NCBI RefSeq assembly: GCF_900475885.1 | Contig: NZ_LS483429.1 | Location: 930,001 to 994,000 of the forward strand | Source: Haemophilus aegyptius | GTDB taxonomy: Bacteria > Pseudomonadota > Gammaproteobacteria > Enterobacterales > Pasteurellaceae | Direction of reading: 5' to 3' | Length of the DNA: 64,000 nucleotides | Shown here: piece after piece, positions 21,221 to 30,932 of the stretch | How positions within the stretch are numbered: position 1 is the stretch's first letter | How the letters are laid out: each line of letters begins with the position of its first letter | Program-made: the position numbers and the translations under genes | Notes under the pieces: generated by a model | Told to the model about the DNA's origin: nothing | The model's input: only the letters and a program-made list of their open reading frames with translations | Database searches by the model: none

Positions 21221-23269
21221 TTAATTCATAATGCCTTTATGTCTTAACAATGCATCTAATTGCGGCTCTCTGCCACGGAAGCGTTTGAAGAGTTCCATTG
21301 GTTCTTCTGAGCCACCACGCGTGAGAATTTCATCTAAGAATGATTTGCCGGTGATTGGGTTGAAAATACCTTCTTCTTCTTCAAAGCGAGAATAAGCATC
21401 AGCCGATAAGACTTCAGCCCATAAATAGCTGTAATAACCTGCGGCGTAGCCCCCTGCAAAAATATGGCTGAAGCTGTGCGGGGTTCTTGCCCAATCAACG
21501 CCTTTTATGACGGCAACTTGTGATTTTACTGCTTTAAGTGTCTCTAAAATTTGATTGGTTTTTTCCGCATCAAAGGTGTGATGCAAACGGAAATCAAAAA
21601 TCCCAAATTCAAGCTGGCGCAAGATAAACATCGCGGCTTGGAAATTTTTTGCTTTTAACAATTGCGTGAGTTTTTCTTTTGGCAACGGCTCGCCTGTTTC
21701 GTAATGTCCTGAAATAAACGCTAATGCCTCTTCTTCCCAGCACCAGTTTTCCATAAATTGACTTGGTAATTCCACGGCATCCCAAGGCACACCGTTAATA
21801 CCCGCCACATCGGAGACATCAATTTGCGTGAGCATATGATGAATGCCATGACCAAATTCGTGGAATAGCGTGGTAACTTCATCGTGCGTAAATAACGCTG
21901 GCTTATTACCTATAGGGGCGTTGAAGTTGCAAGTTAAATAAGCCACTGGGGTTTGAATGCTGCCATCCAGTTTACGTTTGCGTCCGATACAATCGTCCAT
22001 CCACGCGCCACCACGTTTATGTTCGCGCGCATATAAATCAAGATAGAAACTGCCACGGAGTTGATCGTTTTCATCAATTAAATCAAAGAAACGTACATCT
22101 TTATGCCAAGTATCCACGCCTTTGCGTTCAACTGCACGAATATTAAAAATTCGTTTAATTAATTCAAACAATCCCGAAATCACGCGATTTTCAGGAAAAT
22201 ATGGACGAAGTTCTTCATCATTAATGGCGTATAAATGTTGTTTTTGTTTTTCGCTGTAAAAACCAATATCCCAAGGCGCAAGTTCAGTGACACCAAATTC
22301 TTTTTCACAGTAATCTTTCAATTCTTGCAATTCTTTTTCGCCTTGTGGTTTAGCACGTTCGGCAAGATGATCTAAGAAATCAAGCACTTGTTGTGGGTTT
22401 TCAGCCATTTTTGTGGCAAGTGAAAGTTCGGTGTAAGTGTTAAAACCGAGTAATTTTGCCAGTTCTACGCGTAACGTAAGAATTTCTTCCATAACTTTAC
22501 TGTTATCCCATTTGCCAGCGTTCGGACCTTGTTCTGAGGCACGTGTCGCATAAGCTCGGTACATTTCTTCACGCAATGCACGATTTTCGCAGTAAGTCAT
22601 CACTGGCAAATAACTTGGGATTTCTAACGTAAAACGATAACCTTTCAATCCTTTACTTTCGGCAGATTGTTGTGCAGCTTGTAGTGCGGATTCTGGTAAG
22701 CCTGCCAGTTCTGCTTCGTTTTCAATGAGCTTTTCCCAACCCATTGTGGCATCTAATACGTTATTGCTAAATTGTGAATTTAATTCCGACAAGCGCGCTA
22801 CAATTTCGCCGTAGCGTTGTTGTTTTTCTTCTGAAAGACCAATGCCTGAAAGTTCAAAGTCACGCAGTGAATTTTCAATGGCTTTCTTTTGTGCAATAGA
22901 ATAATCGGCAAATTCAGCACTATTTTTTAACGCCAAATAGGCATTATAAAGCCCTTTATGCTGACCAACCCAAGTGCTGTATTCAGAAAGTAAAGGCAAG
23001 CACGCTTGATAGGCTTCACGCAATTCAGTGCTATTTTTTACTGAATTGAGATGAGAAATAGGTGACCAAGCACGGTTTAAGCGATCATTGGTTTCTGTTA
23101 AAGGCAAAATGAAATTTTCCCAAGTAAAGTGCGGTTGTTTTAACACTTGTTCTATTGTGTCACGACAATCTTGAATTAATTTTTCAACAGCGGGTTGAAT
23201 GTGTTCTGGCTTGATTTGTGAAAATGGCGGTAGGCCTTGAATGTTCAGTAATGGATTTGACATAGACAT
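21221..23269 (-). CDS. prlC: Oligopeptidase A (M3 metallopeptidase)
   Basis: A 682-residue cytosolic zinc peptidase that degrades oligopeptides and cleaved signal peptides. The zinc motif FHEFGHGIHH lies near residue 468, with PSQFMENW and HTFSHIF-type blocks further on (RTPHSFSHIFAGGYAAGYYSY). The N-terminus MSMSNPLLNIQGLPPFSQI aligns with the known start region of the family. AAAGGAACATTT precedes this ATG (23267-23269), so I prefer it over an open ATG 42 bases upstream. The last 40 bases are duplicated at 12786-12825, marking the hsd insertion point. The gene is intact. Confidence 0.95.
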   Translation of the reverse strand: MSMSNPLLNIQGLPPFSQIKPEHIQPAVEKLIQDCRDTIEQVLKQPHFTWENFILPLTETNDRLNRAWSPISHLNSVKNSTELREAYQACLPLLSEYSTWVGQHKGLYNAYLALKNSAEFADYSIAQKKAIENSLRDFELSGIGLSEEKQQRYGEIVARLSELNSQFSNNVLDATMGWEKLIENEAELAGLPESALQAAQQSAESKGLKGYRFTLEIPSYLPVMTYCENRALREEMYRAYATRASEQGPNAGKWDNSKVMEEILTLRVELAKLLGFNTYTELSLATKMAENPQQVLDFLDHLAERAKPQGEKELQELKDYCEKEFGVTELAPWDIGFYSEKQKQHLYAINDEELRPYFPENRVISGLFELIKRIFNIRAVERKGVDTWHKDVRFFDLIDENDQLRGSFYLDLYAREHKRGGAWMDDCIGRKRKLDGSIQTPVAYLTCNFNAPIGNKPALFTHDEVTTLFHEFGHGIHHMLTQIDVSDVAGINGVPWDAVELPSQFMENWCWEEEALAFISGHYETGEPLPKEKLTQLLKAKNFQAAMFILRQLEFGIFDFRLHHTFDAEKTNQILETLKAVKSQVAVIKGVDWARTPHSFSHIFAGGYAAGYYSYLWAEVLSADAYSRFEEEEGIFNPITGKSFLDEILTRGGSEEPMELFKRFRGREPQLDALLRHKGIMN
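21223..21262. repeat. prlC 3' end, right copy of the duplication bounding the hsd block
   Basis: Matches 12786-12825 at 36 of 40 positions in direct orientation. A 12-mer TTGATATATTAA also occurs next to each copy (12826-12837 and 21213-21224). This copy is the functional prlC end. Confidence 0.88.
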
Positions 23270-23387
23270 AAATGTTCCTTTGTTTGAAAACTGCTTTTTA
23301 TGTGACGACAAATTCTATAATATCAAGGTTGAAAAATCTAAAAAATCGGTAATAATAGTTCGCATTTTCTTTTTTATTAGGAACATT

Positions 23388-23750
23388 ATGAAAATTATTT
23401 ACATTATTTTAGGTTTTCTTTCTCTTGCACTTGGCATCATTGGCATTTTTCTTCCTCTTTTGCCTACCACGCCTTTTTTATTACTTACTTTATTTTTCTT
23501 CGCAAAAGGTTCAAAACGCTTAGAACAATGGTTTTTAGGTACAAGTATTTATCAAAAACATCTCAAGTCTTTTAATGAAAATCGATCATTAAAGAAAAAT
23601 ACCAAAATTTGTATTTTGACTTTTGTCACCATAATGCTACTAATTGGTTTTTATTTTACGCCAAGCGTAATAGGGCGTAGTGTTATTGTTGCGTTGATTT
23701 GCATTAAGTTTTGGTTCTTCTTATTTTGGGTTAAAACCGAAAATGAATAA
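23388..23750 (+). CDS. DUF454 (YbaN-like) inner-membrane protein
   Basis: A 120-residue membrane protein, MKIIYIILGFLSLALGIIGI, with FLPLLPTTPFLLL near residues 23-35, which is the diagnostic DUF454 block, and FFAKGSKRLEQWF after it. Three or four membrane helices are visible. No function is established. The frame is open upstream to 23241, but TAGGAAC precedes the ATG at 23388 and the family starts here. It overlaps the next gene by 8 bases, so the two are translated together. It diverges from prlC. Confidence 0.88.
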   Translation: MKIIYIILGFLSLALGIIGIFLPLLPTTPFLLLTLFFFAKGSKRLEQWFLGTSIYQKHLKSFNENRSLKKNTKICILTFVTIMLLIGFYFTPSVIGRSVIVALICIKFWFFLFWVKTENE

Positions 23751-25287
23751 TTTGTTCGCTTTGTGCCAACGAAGTGCGGTTATTTTTTCCATCATTTTTA
23801 CGATGGTGGCTTGTGATAAATTGGATAGTTCCAAGCCTATTTCGCCACAAGTTGAGACACCGAAAAATACTCAATTAGAATCTAACCGAGTTGAATTAAA
23901 ACGTGGCGTTTATAGCGATTTGACTTTGCAACCTTGGCAAGCACAAAGCGAAGAACAAACTCAATTATTACGAGATCTTTTTGAAGGCTTAACAGCTTAT
24001 GATGCGCAAGGTAATCTTGTTCCAGCCGTAGCAGAAAGTTGGCAAACCGAAGACAATAAAACTTGGATTTTCACTTTGCGTGAACATGCCAAATGGTCGA
24101 ATGGCGAGCCTATCACTTCATCAGATTTTGTGCAATCTTGGCAAGCACTTTCGCAATCTGAAAGTCCACTTAAAAATTATTTGGCTTTTATGAATGTGAA
24201 AAATGCGAAGGCAGTGTTGGAAAAAATACTAGCTGTGGAATCGCTTGGATTATTCGCTGAAAATGACCGCACTTTACGTATTGAATTAGATAAAGCATCA
24301 CCATATTTGCCTTCTATGCTGGCGCATGTCAGTCTTTTGCCTCGCTATGTTAAATCGACTGAAACATTTATCAGCAATGGCGCATATCAGTTACAAAGTC
24401 AGGCTGAAAATCAGCACATTTTAATTGCCAATCCTTATTATTGGGCGAAAGAAAAAGTGATATTTCAGCAAGTGAAGTATCAACAAATTGCAGCTGATGC
24501 AGATTTGTCTGATTTTGATGTTGTAATGAATCCGAAAAAAGCAGTTCAAAATATCCAAGATTATCCGCAACTTTGTACTTATTTTTACGAATTTAATCTT
24601 ACGGATCCAATTTTGCAAAAAAGTGCGCTAAGAAAAGCCATTGTTTCGATGATTTCTACCAAGAATTTAGTTGCAGATATTCCTTATCTTCACCCTAACA
24701 ATAGTTTTCTGCCAAAATCAATGCTCGGAGAGCAAGAGTCAATTTGGGAACCAGCCATCGCAGAACAATTACTTTCGCAAAATCAAATGAGTGAAATGCA
24801 TCCGTTGAAATTACGCATTCGTTATGATGATTCGTCTCTGAATCAAACCATTATAACGCGATTAAATCGTCAATTATCGCAATCCGATTTATTGCGTGTT
24901 GAAAATCAAGCTATGAGCTGGCAAGAATTGCAAAGTGCCCGCACAAAAGGCGATTTTCAATTAATTCGTTCTGGCTGGTGTGCTGATTTTAATGATCCTG
25001 CAGCCTTTCTAAATTTATTCTATTCAAAAAACCCTGATAATAAAAATGGCTATAAAAATGCGGAATTTGATCGTTTATTTGAAAGTGCAATGACGACGAC
25101 ATCCGAAAAAGTGCGGTTAGAAAATTACGCAAAATTAAAAGAAATAGTTCAACAAGAACATTTAGTATTACCCATTTTTCAATATAGTACGCCAGTTTAT
25201 CTCACACCAACTATAATGGGCGCGCAAGTAAATTCTGTTGGAACCATTTACAGTAAAGATTTGTGGAGAAAGGTTCAAAGTCAATAA
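23743..25287 (+). CDS. Oligopeptide-binding lipoprotein (SBP_bac_5/OppA family)
   Basis: A 514-residue extracytoplasmic solute-binding protein. A hydrophobic signal (SAVIFSIIFTMVACDK) ends in a VAC lipobox near residue 24, so it is probably anchored as a lipoprotein. The family blocks LLRDLFEGLTAYDAQGNLVPAVAESWQ, KTWIFTLREHAKWSNGEPITS and WCADFNDPAAFLNLFYS are clear. It would deliver peptides to an ABC importer, but no permease genes are adjacent, so it either shares a distant Opp system or has another role. The start overlaps the DUF454 gene by 8 bases. The product is slightly shorter than E. coli OppA (about 540 residues). Confidence 0.9.
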   Translation: MNNLFALCQRSAVIFSIIFTMVACDKLDSSKPISPQVETPKNTQLESNRVELKRGVYSDLTLQPWQAQSEEQTQLLRDLFEGLTAYDAQGNLVPAVAESWQTEDNKTWIFTLREHAKWSNGEPITSSDFVQSWQALSQSESPLKNYLAFMNVKNAKAVLEKILAVESLGLFAENDRTLRIELDKASPYLPSMLAHVSLLPRYVKSTETFISNGAYQLQSQAENQHILIANPYYWAKEKVIFQQVKYQQIAADADLSDFDVVMNPKKAVQNIQDYPQLCTYFYEFNLTDPILQKSALRKAIVSMISTKNLVADIPYLHPNNSFLPKSMLGEQESIWEPAIAEQLLSQNQMSEMHPLKLRIRYDDSSLNQTIITRLNRQLSQSDLLRVENQAMSWQELQSARTKGDFQLIRSGWCADFNDPAAFLNLFYSKNPDNKNGYKNAEFDRLFESAMTTTSEKVRLENYAKLKEIVQQEHLVLPIFQYSTPVYLTPTIMGAQVNSVGTIYSKDLWRKVQSQ

Positions 25288-25309
25288 TTGCCCTTGCAAT
25301 CAAGAAAAA

Positions 25310-25350
25310 AAATCTTTAAGATTGGAGGCATTGGGGACAACGCCTACATC
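25310..25350 (-). terminator. Terminator for the small lipoprotein gene (leftward)
   Basis: On the minus strand, AGGCGTTG-loop-CAATGCCT forms an 8-base stem (25328-25347) and is followed by a second small hairpin AATCT/AGATT ending in eight T (about 25302-25315). This would stop transcripts from the 23-codon gene upstream. Positions are approximate. Confidence 0.6.
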
Positions 25351-25367
25351 GTTCCCTTGTGGTTATC

Positions 25368-25439
25368 TTAGATAACTGTGCCTGAACAGCTAACTAAACA
25401 ACAGATAATCAAGAAAATGAAAAAGGCAATTTTTTTCAT
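25368..25439 (-). CDS. Very small predicted lipoprotein, 23 residues
   Basis: The minus strand has a strong ribosome binding site AGGAG (25448-25452), an 8-base gap, then ATG. The peptide starts MKKIAFFIFLIICC, continues to the lipobox LVSC and ends with SGTVI and TAA. This is a textbook lipoprotein signal: two lysines, a hydrophobic core, and L-V-S-C. After cleavage the mature product would be only CSGTVI. It is bounded by terminators on both sides and has its own leader (25453-25500) with an AAGCCC/GGGCTT stem. Size and form recall entericidin-like or lysis lipoproteins, but I do not recognise the sequence. It lies between the OppA-like gene and ribA. Confidence 0.7.
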   Translation of the reverse strand: MKKIAFFIFLIICCLVSCSGTVI

Positions 25440-25547
25440 TTTACTTACTCCTGATAAGCCCCGATCTTTGGAATACGAGACGGGCTTTCTCGTTTTTAGC
25501 AATATGCTAAAAAATCTTTCGATTATTCCGTAACTGAGAGTTTAAAT

Positions 25548-25587
25548 AAAAAAGCCATACTGTTCAATATAACAGTATGGCTTTTTT
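25548..25587. terminator. Terminator after ribA
   Basis: Very strong perfect 17-base stem (25548-25564 and 25571-25587; GCCATACTGTT core) with 6-base loop. A-run and T-run flanks suit both directions. It ends ribA transcription and insulates the small lipoprotein gene. Confidence 0.95.
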
Positions 25588-25602
25588 AACATATCTTATT
25601 TG

Positions 25603-26253
25603 TTAAATAATCTCTTCCTGGCAATGTGGACAGGTCATTAAATGTTGTTCATCATTGTTATGCACAATGTAATGCCCCATTTTTTTCGCTTTTGTATCAA
25701 GATATTTTGTGTTGTAGCGGTTTTCGCCTACATTAAGCGGTACTCGTTCAACCACGTTGATACCTGCTTTTTTCATGGTTTCTACTTTTTCTGGGTTGTT
25801 GGTCATTAAGCGAACTTTTTTTACACCAAGTAGCTCAAACATATCGGCACAGACTTCAAAGTTGCGTTCATCCGCTTTGAAACCTAAAGCAAGATTAGCT
25901 TCAATGGTATCCATTCCTTTATCTTGTAAAGAATAAGCACGGATTTTATTAATCAAACCAATTCCGCGACCTTCTTCACGATGATAAATTAAGACTCCGC
26001 GACCTTCTTCTTGAATTTGTTTTAATGCTGTCGCCAGTTGGAACCCACAATCGCATTTTAAGCTGTGAAGCGCATCGCCAGTTAAACATTCAGAATGGAT
26101 ACGTGCTAATACAGGTTCATCAGCATTAGAAATATCGCCCATCACTAAGGCTACATGTTCTTTTTTTGTATCTGGGAATTCAAATCCCACCATTTTGAAA
26201 ATACCGTATTCAGTGGGTAAATTGGCTTGCGCAACTAGCTGAATTTTTGCCAT
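25603..26253 (-). CDS. ribA: GTP cyclohydrolase II
   Basis: A 216-residue enzyme that opens GTP to the first riboflavin precursor (2,5-diamino-6-ribosylamino-pyrimidinone phosphate). Visible motifs are [22 protein letters not shown] (zinc-binding cysteines), [11 protein letters not shown] (catalytic arginine loop), and the C-terminal end MTCPHCQEE. The frame extends 8 codons upstream, but AAGGATCACTTT precedes the ATG at 26251-26253 and the protein then starts [13 protein letters not shown], as in the family. It is a lone gene, divergent from the PAP2 phosphatase. No FMN riboswitch is visible upstream. Confidence 0.95.
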   Translation of the reverse strand: MAKIQLVAQANLPTEYGIFKMVGFEFPDTKKEHVALVMGDISNADEPVLARIHSECLTGDALHSLKCDCGFQLATALKQIQEEGRGVLIYHREEGRGIGLINKIRAYSLQDKGMDTIEANLALGFKADERNFEVCADMFELLGVKKVRLMTNNPEKVETMKKAGINVVERVPLNVGENRYNTKYLDTKAKKMGHYIVHNNDEQHLMTCPHCQEEII

Positions 26254-26321
26254 AAAGTGATCCTTATTCGTAGTCATTTCTGTTAGAATGCGCGCGTTAT
26301 TTTTGTTATCAAGGGGCGAGC

Positions 26322-27053
26322 ATGTTCAAAAGGCTGTCATTATATACGTTATTACTTTGTCTTGTACCATTTTTTATTTGGGGTATTTCCTATCAGTGGC
26401 ATGGTAATAGCCAATTAACTCAAGCTGATTATTGGCTTTATTTGCTCACTGAAACGGGTAGCGTACCTTATGCGTTGATTACCTGTGTGTTATTTACGCT
26501 TTTGTTTGCGTTTTTATTTAAAAATCCAAAACAATGGCTATTAGGCGTAATTGTGATGGGGATTTCAGTTATTGCAACTCAAGCGGCAAAAACAGGGGCA
26601 AAAGCATTATTTGAAGAACCTCGTCCGTTCACCGTTTATCTAGCTGAGCAAACTCATTCAACGCCTGAAAACTTTTATAAAAATGACCGCACTTTGCGTT
26701 CTGAAATAGCTAAGAATTTTTATTCGATGGATGCTATCACACCAGCTTGGTTAGTTCATCATTATGAAAATGAAACGGGGTATTCGTTCCCTTCTGGACA
26801 TACGATTTTTGCCGCAACTTGGCTAATGCTTGCTGTTGGCTTTACCCAATTATTGGGTAACCGTTCTTTTAAAGCAAAATTGCTGGTGGCGGGTATTGCG
26901 GTGTGGGGCTTGTTGATGTTGATTAGCCGTGTGCGATTAGGCATGCATTACCCAATAGATTTATTGGTGGCGACATTACTGGCATGGTTGATTAATAGCA
27001 TTATTTTTGCCTTTTTAAAGAAAAAGGCGATCTTCGTCATGAAATGGTATTAG
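26322..27053 (+). CDS. pgpB: Membrane PAP2-family phosphatase (PgpB-like)
   Basis: A 243-residue inner-membrane protein with about five or six helices. The three PAP2 phosphatase motifs are present: [15 protein letters not shown] (about residues 87-103), YSFPSGHT near 149-156, and [13 protein letters not shown] near 203-215. PgpB enzymes dephosphorylate phosphatidylglycerol phosphate, phosphatidic acid and undecaprenyl pyrophosphate at the periplasmic face. It is divergent from ribA with about 70 bases between. The length agrees with E. coli PgpB (254). Confidence 0.88.
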   Translation: MFKRLSLYTLLLCLVPFFIWGISYQWHGNSQLTQADYWLYLLTETGSVPYALITCVLFTLLFAFLFKNPKQWLLGVIVMGISVIATQAAKTGAKALFEEPRPFTVYLAEQTHSTPENFYKNDRTLRSEIAKNFYSMDAITPAWLVHHYENETGYSFPSGHTIFAATWLMLAVGFTQLLGNRSFKAKLLVAGIAVWGLLMLISRVRLGMHYPIDLLVATLLAWLINSIIFAFLKKKAIFVMKWY

Positions 27054-27065
27054 GTGCTGACTTGT

Positions 27066-27530
27066 CTATACAAAATTGTGTGTTTCAAACCACCGTTCTA
27101 TATTTTGAATAATAAATTGGGGAAGTAATATTTCTTGTTCTAAGAAAGTTTTATCTATGATGAAATAATTCATGTTTTTTAGATTTATTTCTGAAGGTTT
27201 TCTTTGTTTCCCTGATAGGTAATAATAGGTTGTCCACAATACTGGTAAAGAACTATTATTCCAAATATCTTCATATCTTTGAATTGAAGCATCAAACCAA
27301 AATCTAAACCAGCAGTGACGTTTATTTTTATATGTTCCTTTTTGGTTAGGACAGTCTCCTAATGTTAATAGAATATAAGGAATTTGATACTCTTCAAGTT
27401 TATCGTATTCCCAAATTTTTTGTTGATTAGCTAATATAATAAATTCAATAGATTATAAGTTTTTTGCCAAAAAAACTAATTTGACGATAATATTTTTGCC
27501 AATTTTTTCTGAATGAATTTTTTAATTCAG
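27066..27530 (-). pseudogene. Decayed gene of unknown function, C-terminal part
   Basis: Translating the minus strand gives a protein-like open stretch of 128 codons (27452 down to TAG at 27066) with no early start codon. It includes LTLGDCPNQKGTYKNKRHC, WFRFWFDASIQRYEDIW and ends IIQNIERWFETHNFV. Directly upstream, in another frame, 27453-27530 reads protein-like (AWTELKNSFRKNWQKYYRQI, then SFFGKKLIIY, stop). This is consistent with one gene broken by frameshifts. I do not recognise the family. Its place beside dam makes a relic of a restriction gene conceivable, but no nuclease motif is visible. Confidence 0.6.
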
Positions 27531-27604
27531 TCCATGCGTTTTATTTGGTGATAATGGAAAATATGATTGGTATAAATTGCTTTAGTTTAATTTTATGGGG
27601 AAGA

Positions 27605-27812
27605 GTTCGCTTTTTGGGTAATTAGAAAAATTGCTATTAGAGGATGGCACTGTATTACATTTTTCTCAAATAAAACTTGAGCACAAATAGGGTAGTGGCA
27701 TTTGGGTCTAGTATCTTTTAAACCTAACGGTTTATTACCAAATTCAATAATGTACTCCTTGACAGTGATTAAAATTTCTTTGCTTGGATGGTTTTGCTTT
27801 TTCCATTTTATC
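27605..27812 (-). pseudogene. Coding-like fragment, unknown
   Basis: The minus strand reads an open stretch including KEILITVKEYIIEFGNKPLG, then LKDTRPKCHYPICAQVLFEK and NVIQCHPLI, ending at a stop near 27600. There is no proper start; a nearby ATG is in another frame. It may be part of the same decayed locus as the neighbouring fragment. Function unknown. Confidence 0.4.
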
Positions 27813-27915
27813 CTATTTGTTATACACTAAAGAATAAAGCATAACAGGCTTAAATTTTGATGAATTATCCACAGTACAAATAAGGCGTTATTAAAATAAT
27901 TTACATTCTACCATA

Positions 27916-28059
27916 GGATAATAATTATTCTGATGATTGGATGAGTTTTCTAGATAATCATTCTGATAAAACAAAAGGATTACAGGTAAAATTACAGACT
28001 TGTGAGTATTTTGGGTTAGTATCAAAAAAGTATATAGGTACTGTAAGAGATAAATGGTA
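27916..28059 (+). pseudogene. Coding-like fragment, unknown (plus strand)
   Basis: The plus strand, after a TAG near 27914, reads DNNYSDDWMSFLDNHSDK, TKGLQVKLQTCEYFGLV and SKKYIGTVRDKW before a stop. About 45 codons look protein-like, with no ribosome binding site. It is probably the 3' remnant of another gene. The surrounding 28060-28136 holds nothing recognisable. Confidence 0.35.
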
Positions 28060-28136
28060 ATACACAATATATTATTTTATTGTGGTTTTAAAATTACGAT
28101 TTTGGTACTTTTAGTATAAAGTAAGGGCTATTTTTA

Positions 28137-28997
28137 TTATTTACGAGCACCAAATATCGCAATCAATTCTTTCACTTTTACGCGTTTTTCTGGGGTTTGG
28201 CTAATAGAACGTTGGACTTTTACCCGTTTAAATTTAGCACCGTTATAAATTTCACGCGTAAATTTAGTATCGTGATTCGAGATCAATATCGAAATTTGTT
28301 TTTCTTTTTGTATAGATTTCGCTAAATCTGCCAAAGCACGTTGCTGCGCCAATCCAAACTCATTCCCCGCATAACCAGTAAAATTAGTCTCTTGTTGTAG
28401 CGGAGCATAAGGTGGATCACAATAAATCACCGAATCCTTATCGGCAAATTCAAAAGTTTTTTGAAAATCACAGCATAAAAATACCGCACTTTGCGCTTTA
28501 TAAGCGAAATAACGTAATTCATCTTCTGGAAAATAATGAGTTTTGTAAGCTCCAAAAGGCACATTAAATTCATTCTTGCTGTTATAACGGCATAATCCGT
28601 TAAACCCAAAACGGTTCAAATATAAAAAAATAATCGAACGTTCGAAAGGATCTGTTGATGCATTGAATTGGCGACGTTTAGCATAGTAATAATCGGGTGT
28701 ATTGGCATCATCAGCGAAGAAAATCGGCTTACAATCTTCAATATAACCATCTACATTTTCTTTCACAATATTGAATAGATTGATTAAATCAGGGTTGATA
28801 TCTGCCAAAATATAGCGTTCAAAATTAGAATTCAGAAATATCGCTCCAGCACCCACAAATGGCTCAATTAAGCAGTTTTTTTTGTTTGGAAAGGCTTTAT
28901 TTATCTCGTCCGTTAAACGAAATTTTCCCCCCGCCCATTTTAAAAATGGACGGTGTTTTAACTTAGGTTTTAAAGATTGTTTTTTCGGACGTAACAT
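28137..28997 (-). CDS. dam: DNA adenine methylase Dam
   Basis: A 286-residue enzyme that methylates the adenine of GATC. Motifs: RPFLKWAGGKFRL (about residues 17-29, S-adenosylmethionine site), CLIEPFVGAGAIFLN near 41, and catalytic DSVIYCDPPYAPL near 184 (the DPPY box). It supports mismatch repair, and the SeqA-GATC system also encoded in this window (45617-46210). It starts one base after... more exactly, its start lies one base upstream of the aroB stop, so dam is the last gene of aroK-aroB-dam. This order keeps the enterobacterial aroK-aroB-damX-dam cluster without damX. Confidence 0.96.
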   Translation of the reverse strand: MLRPKKQSLKPKLKHRPFLKWAGGKFRLTDEINKAFPNKKNCLIEPFVGAGAIFLNSNFERYILADINPDLINLFNIVKENVDGYIEDCKPIFFADDANTPDYYYAKRRQFNASTDPFERSIIFLYLNRFGFNGLCRYNSKNEFNVPFGAYKTHYFPEDELRYFAYKAQSAVFLCCDFQKTFEFADKDSVIYCDPPYAPLQQETNFTGYAGNEFGLAQQRALADLAKSIQKEKQISILISNHDTKFTREIYNGAKFKRVKVQRSISQTPEKRVKVKELIAIFGARK

Positions 28998-28998
28998 C

Positions 28999-30090
<1,092 letters not shown>

Positions 30091-30106
30091 TTATCCTTAG
30101 GTGTGT

Positions 30107-30649
30107 TTAAAGTGCACCATTCAACCCATTCATATTATCAATTAAATCAACAATTTGATTTACCATTATTTTGGCATTTTGTTCATCGGTTGGCAAAGTG
30201 ATGTCCGCAATTTCTTCATAAAGCGGATTGCGAATTTTTGCTAAATCTTCCAATACTTGACGAGGATTCTCTGCATCTTGGAGCAATGGACGTTTTTTAT
30301 CACGTTGAGTGCGTTGGAATTGTTTTTCCACCGTTGTTTCTAAATAAATTACAATACCACGTGCTGATAAATAATTACGGTTTTCCTTAGAAAGCACTGC
30401 GCCACCACCAGTTGAAAGGACGATACCTTGCATTTGTGTGAGTTCGTTAATAATGCGTTCTTCACGTTTTCGGAAGCCGTCTTCGCCTTCCAAATCAAAA
30501 ATCCAGCTAATATCCGCGCCCGTACGTTCTTCAATCACTGCATCGGAATCAATAAAATCCATATTAAGCTGTTGTGCTAATTGACGACCGATAGTACTTT
30601 TACCTGCACCCATTGGTCCTACTAAAAAAATATTACGTTTTTCCGCCAT
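30107..30649 (-). CDS. aroK: Shikimate kinase
   Basis: A 180-residue kinase of the P-loop family that phosphorylates shikimate. [21 protein letters not shown] holds the Walker A (GPMGAGKST, residues ~11-19), [14 protein letters not shown] the shikimate/Mg site, and LSTGGGAVL the substrate loop; RPLLQD marks the lid. It is the promoter-proximal gene of aroK-aroB-dam. The 283 bases upstream (30650-30932) contain the nadN terminator and no gene; no clear promoter motif was singled out. Confidence 0.96.
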   Translation of the reverse strand: MAEKRNIFLVGPMGAGKSTIGRQLAQQLNMDFIDSDAVIEERTGADISWIFDLEGEDGFRKREERIINELTQMQGIVLSTGGGAVLSKENRNYLSARGIVIYLETTVEKQFQRTQRDKKRPLLQDAENPRQVLEDLAKIRNPLYEEIADITLPTDEQNAKIMVNQIVDLIDNMNGLNGAL

Positions 30650-30886
30650 TGTTCTTTATCTAATTAAATTAAAAGTGAAATAAAATTCGATCATTTCTAA
30701 TGAAAATAAACTGCATAAAAATGCAGAAGATAGAAAGATCTCCCAAAAAATGGGGTAGATTATCGCAATAAATCACCCTATTTTTCAACCTCTATAGGGA
30801 ATTTATTTTCCACGAGAAACCATCTAAATATGGAATAGTTAAAATTCTTAATCATCTATGAAGTCTTCAAACCTAGGATTAATAAC

Positions 30887-30917
30887 AAAAATAGCGCGTT
30901 AAATACGCGCTATTTTT
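30887..30917. terminator. Terminator after nadN
   Basis: Perfect 12-base stem AAAAATAGCGCG (30887-30898) / CGCGCTATTTTT (30906-30917) with 7-base loop. Located 16 bases after the nadN stop, it ends leftward transcription of the HI0205-like gene and nadN. Confidence 0.95.
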
Positions 30918-30932
30918 AGCCTATTTTTCAAT

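Noticed and set aside
25288-25602. Known sRNA or FMN riboswitch before ribA or after the OppA-like gene
   Set aside because: The FMN riboswitch consensus is not present and ribA reads the other way; the conserved feature found here is the small lipoprotein frame.
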